DNA from: a virus
IMG/VR virus record: IMGVR_UViG_3300050015_000226
Span: 1 to 20,317 of that record
Reading direction: 5' to 3' (one strand)
Length of the DNA stretch: 20,317 bases
The notes below the pieces were generated by a model. The model did no database searches. It saw only the letters and a list, made by a program, of their open reading frames with translations, and had not been told where the DNA came from. Below are positions 20,237-20,317 of this stretch, one piece after another (position 1 is the stretch's first letter; every line of letters begins with the position of its first letter). Made by a program: the position numbers and the translations under genes.

Positions 20237-20317
20237 ATGAATTTGATTGATCTATATGAGGAGCCGGTTGATCCGACTCCTCCTACTGAAACCGATTTAG
20301 ATGAAGATTCAATGGTA
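20237..20317 (+). CDS. Start of an unidentified gene (3' end outside window)
   Basis: ATG at 20237 opens a frame to the window edge: 'MNLIDLYEEPVDPTPPTETD' followed by 'LDEDSMV'. The 27 visible residues are acidic and Pro/Thr-rich, a disordered leader. There is no strong ribosome site (AGAGAG lies 17-24 bases upstream). Codons 8-16 form a GC-rich hairpin. Too little is visible to assign a function. Confidence 0.5.
   Translation, partial: MNLIDLYEEPVDPTPPTETDLDEDSMV
20258..20282 (+). other. GC-rich hairpin near the start of the last gene
   Basis: GAGGAG (20258-20263) pairs with CTCCTC (20277-20282). After one C-A mismatch CGG (20265-20267) pairs with CCG (20273-20275) over loop TTGAT. No T-run follows, so not an intrinsic terminator. 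Confidence 0.5.

Noticed and set aside
1-20317. tRNA genes, CRISPR arrays, insertion sequences, attachment sites
   Set aside because: No cloverleaf, spaced repeat array, transposase or integrase was seen.

Overview
The window is an AT-rich, tightly packed stretch of a T4-like (tailed, contractile-tail lineage) bacteriophage genome. Every gene I can support is on the + strand, with short or overlapping junctions. The hallmark set is a UvsX recombinase, a gp41-type replicative helicase, a gp61-type primase, a dCMP deaminase and an adenosylcobalamin-dependent (class II) ribonucleotide reductase, plus virion-type proteins. I cannot read the host from the sequence. The gene set and style recall marine T4-like phages. 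I see no tRNA, rRNA, CRISPR array or integrase.

Layout. 1-3904 holds an HD hydrolase (5' end outside the window), uvsX broken into two genes, a small gene in the position of T4 gene 40, and the gp41 helicase. 3920-7809 holds a PD-(D/E)XK nuclease-like protein, a deaminase, an unknown protein, a KxDG ligase-like protein and an NMN-adenylyltransferase-like protein. 7810-8063 is the longest stretch without a complete gene and carries a start-less remnant of a homing-endonuclease DNA-binding module. 8064-13723 is a run of late/virion-type genes: a Cys-rich charged protein, a ParB-like protein, an Ig-like repeat protein, several small conserved-looking phage proteins, a zinc ribbon and a membrane-anchored coiled coil. 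13766-16064 holds the primase and a beta-propeller protein. 16081-20202 is nrdJ broken into three genes, and a last gene starts at 20237 and runs off the end.

The outstanding feature is a set of three split inteins that fracture two essential nucleotide/DNA-metabolism genes into five separately translated pieces. UvsX is cut at a conserved Gly-Gly in its DNA-binding loop region. NrdJ is cut at the GTGVGFS loop and again at KPSG-TVSQ. Each N-piece ends in an intein N-half beginning with Cys. Each C-piece begins with a 35-36-residue intein C-half ending in HN, followed by Ser, Cys or Thr respectively. The breaks hold three different states of homing machinery: none (uvsX), a GIY-YIG/NUMOD3 endonuclease fused to the N-intein (nrdJ break 1), and a free-standing HNH endonuclease gene (nrdJ break 2). 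Two successive protein trans-splicing reactions would be needed to make one reductase.

Regulation visible in the sequence falls into two motif families. One is an extended -10 promoter (TGnTATAAT type) placed so close to the ATG that transcripts would be almost leaderless. The other is a T4-late-promoter-like motif (ACATAAATAG / ACTAAATA) at gene boundaries. The HNH gene has its ribosome-binding site inside a hairpin whose loop contains the late-type motif, the same logic as known for the T4 I-TevI gene. Several GC-rich hairpins lie inside coding regions of the late genes.
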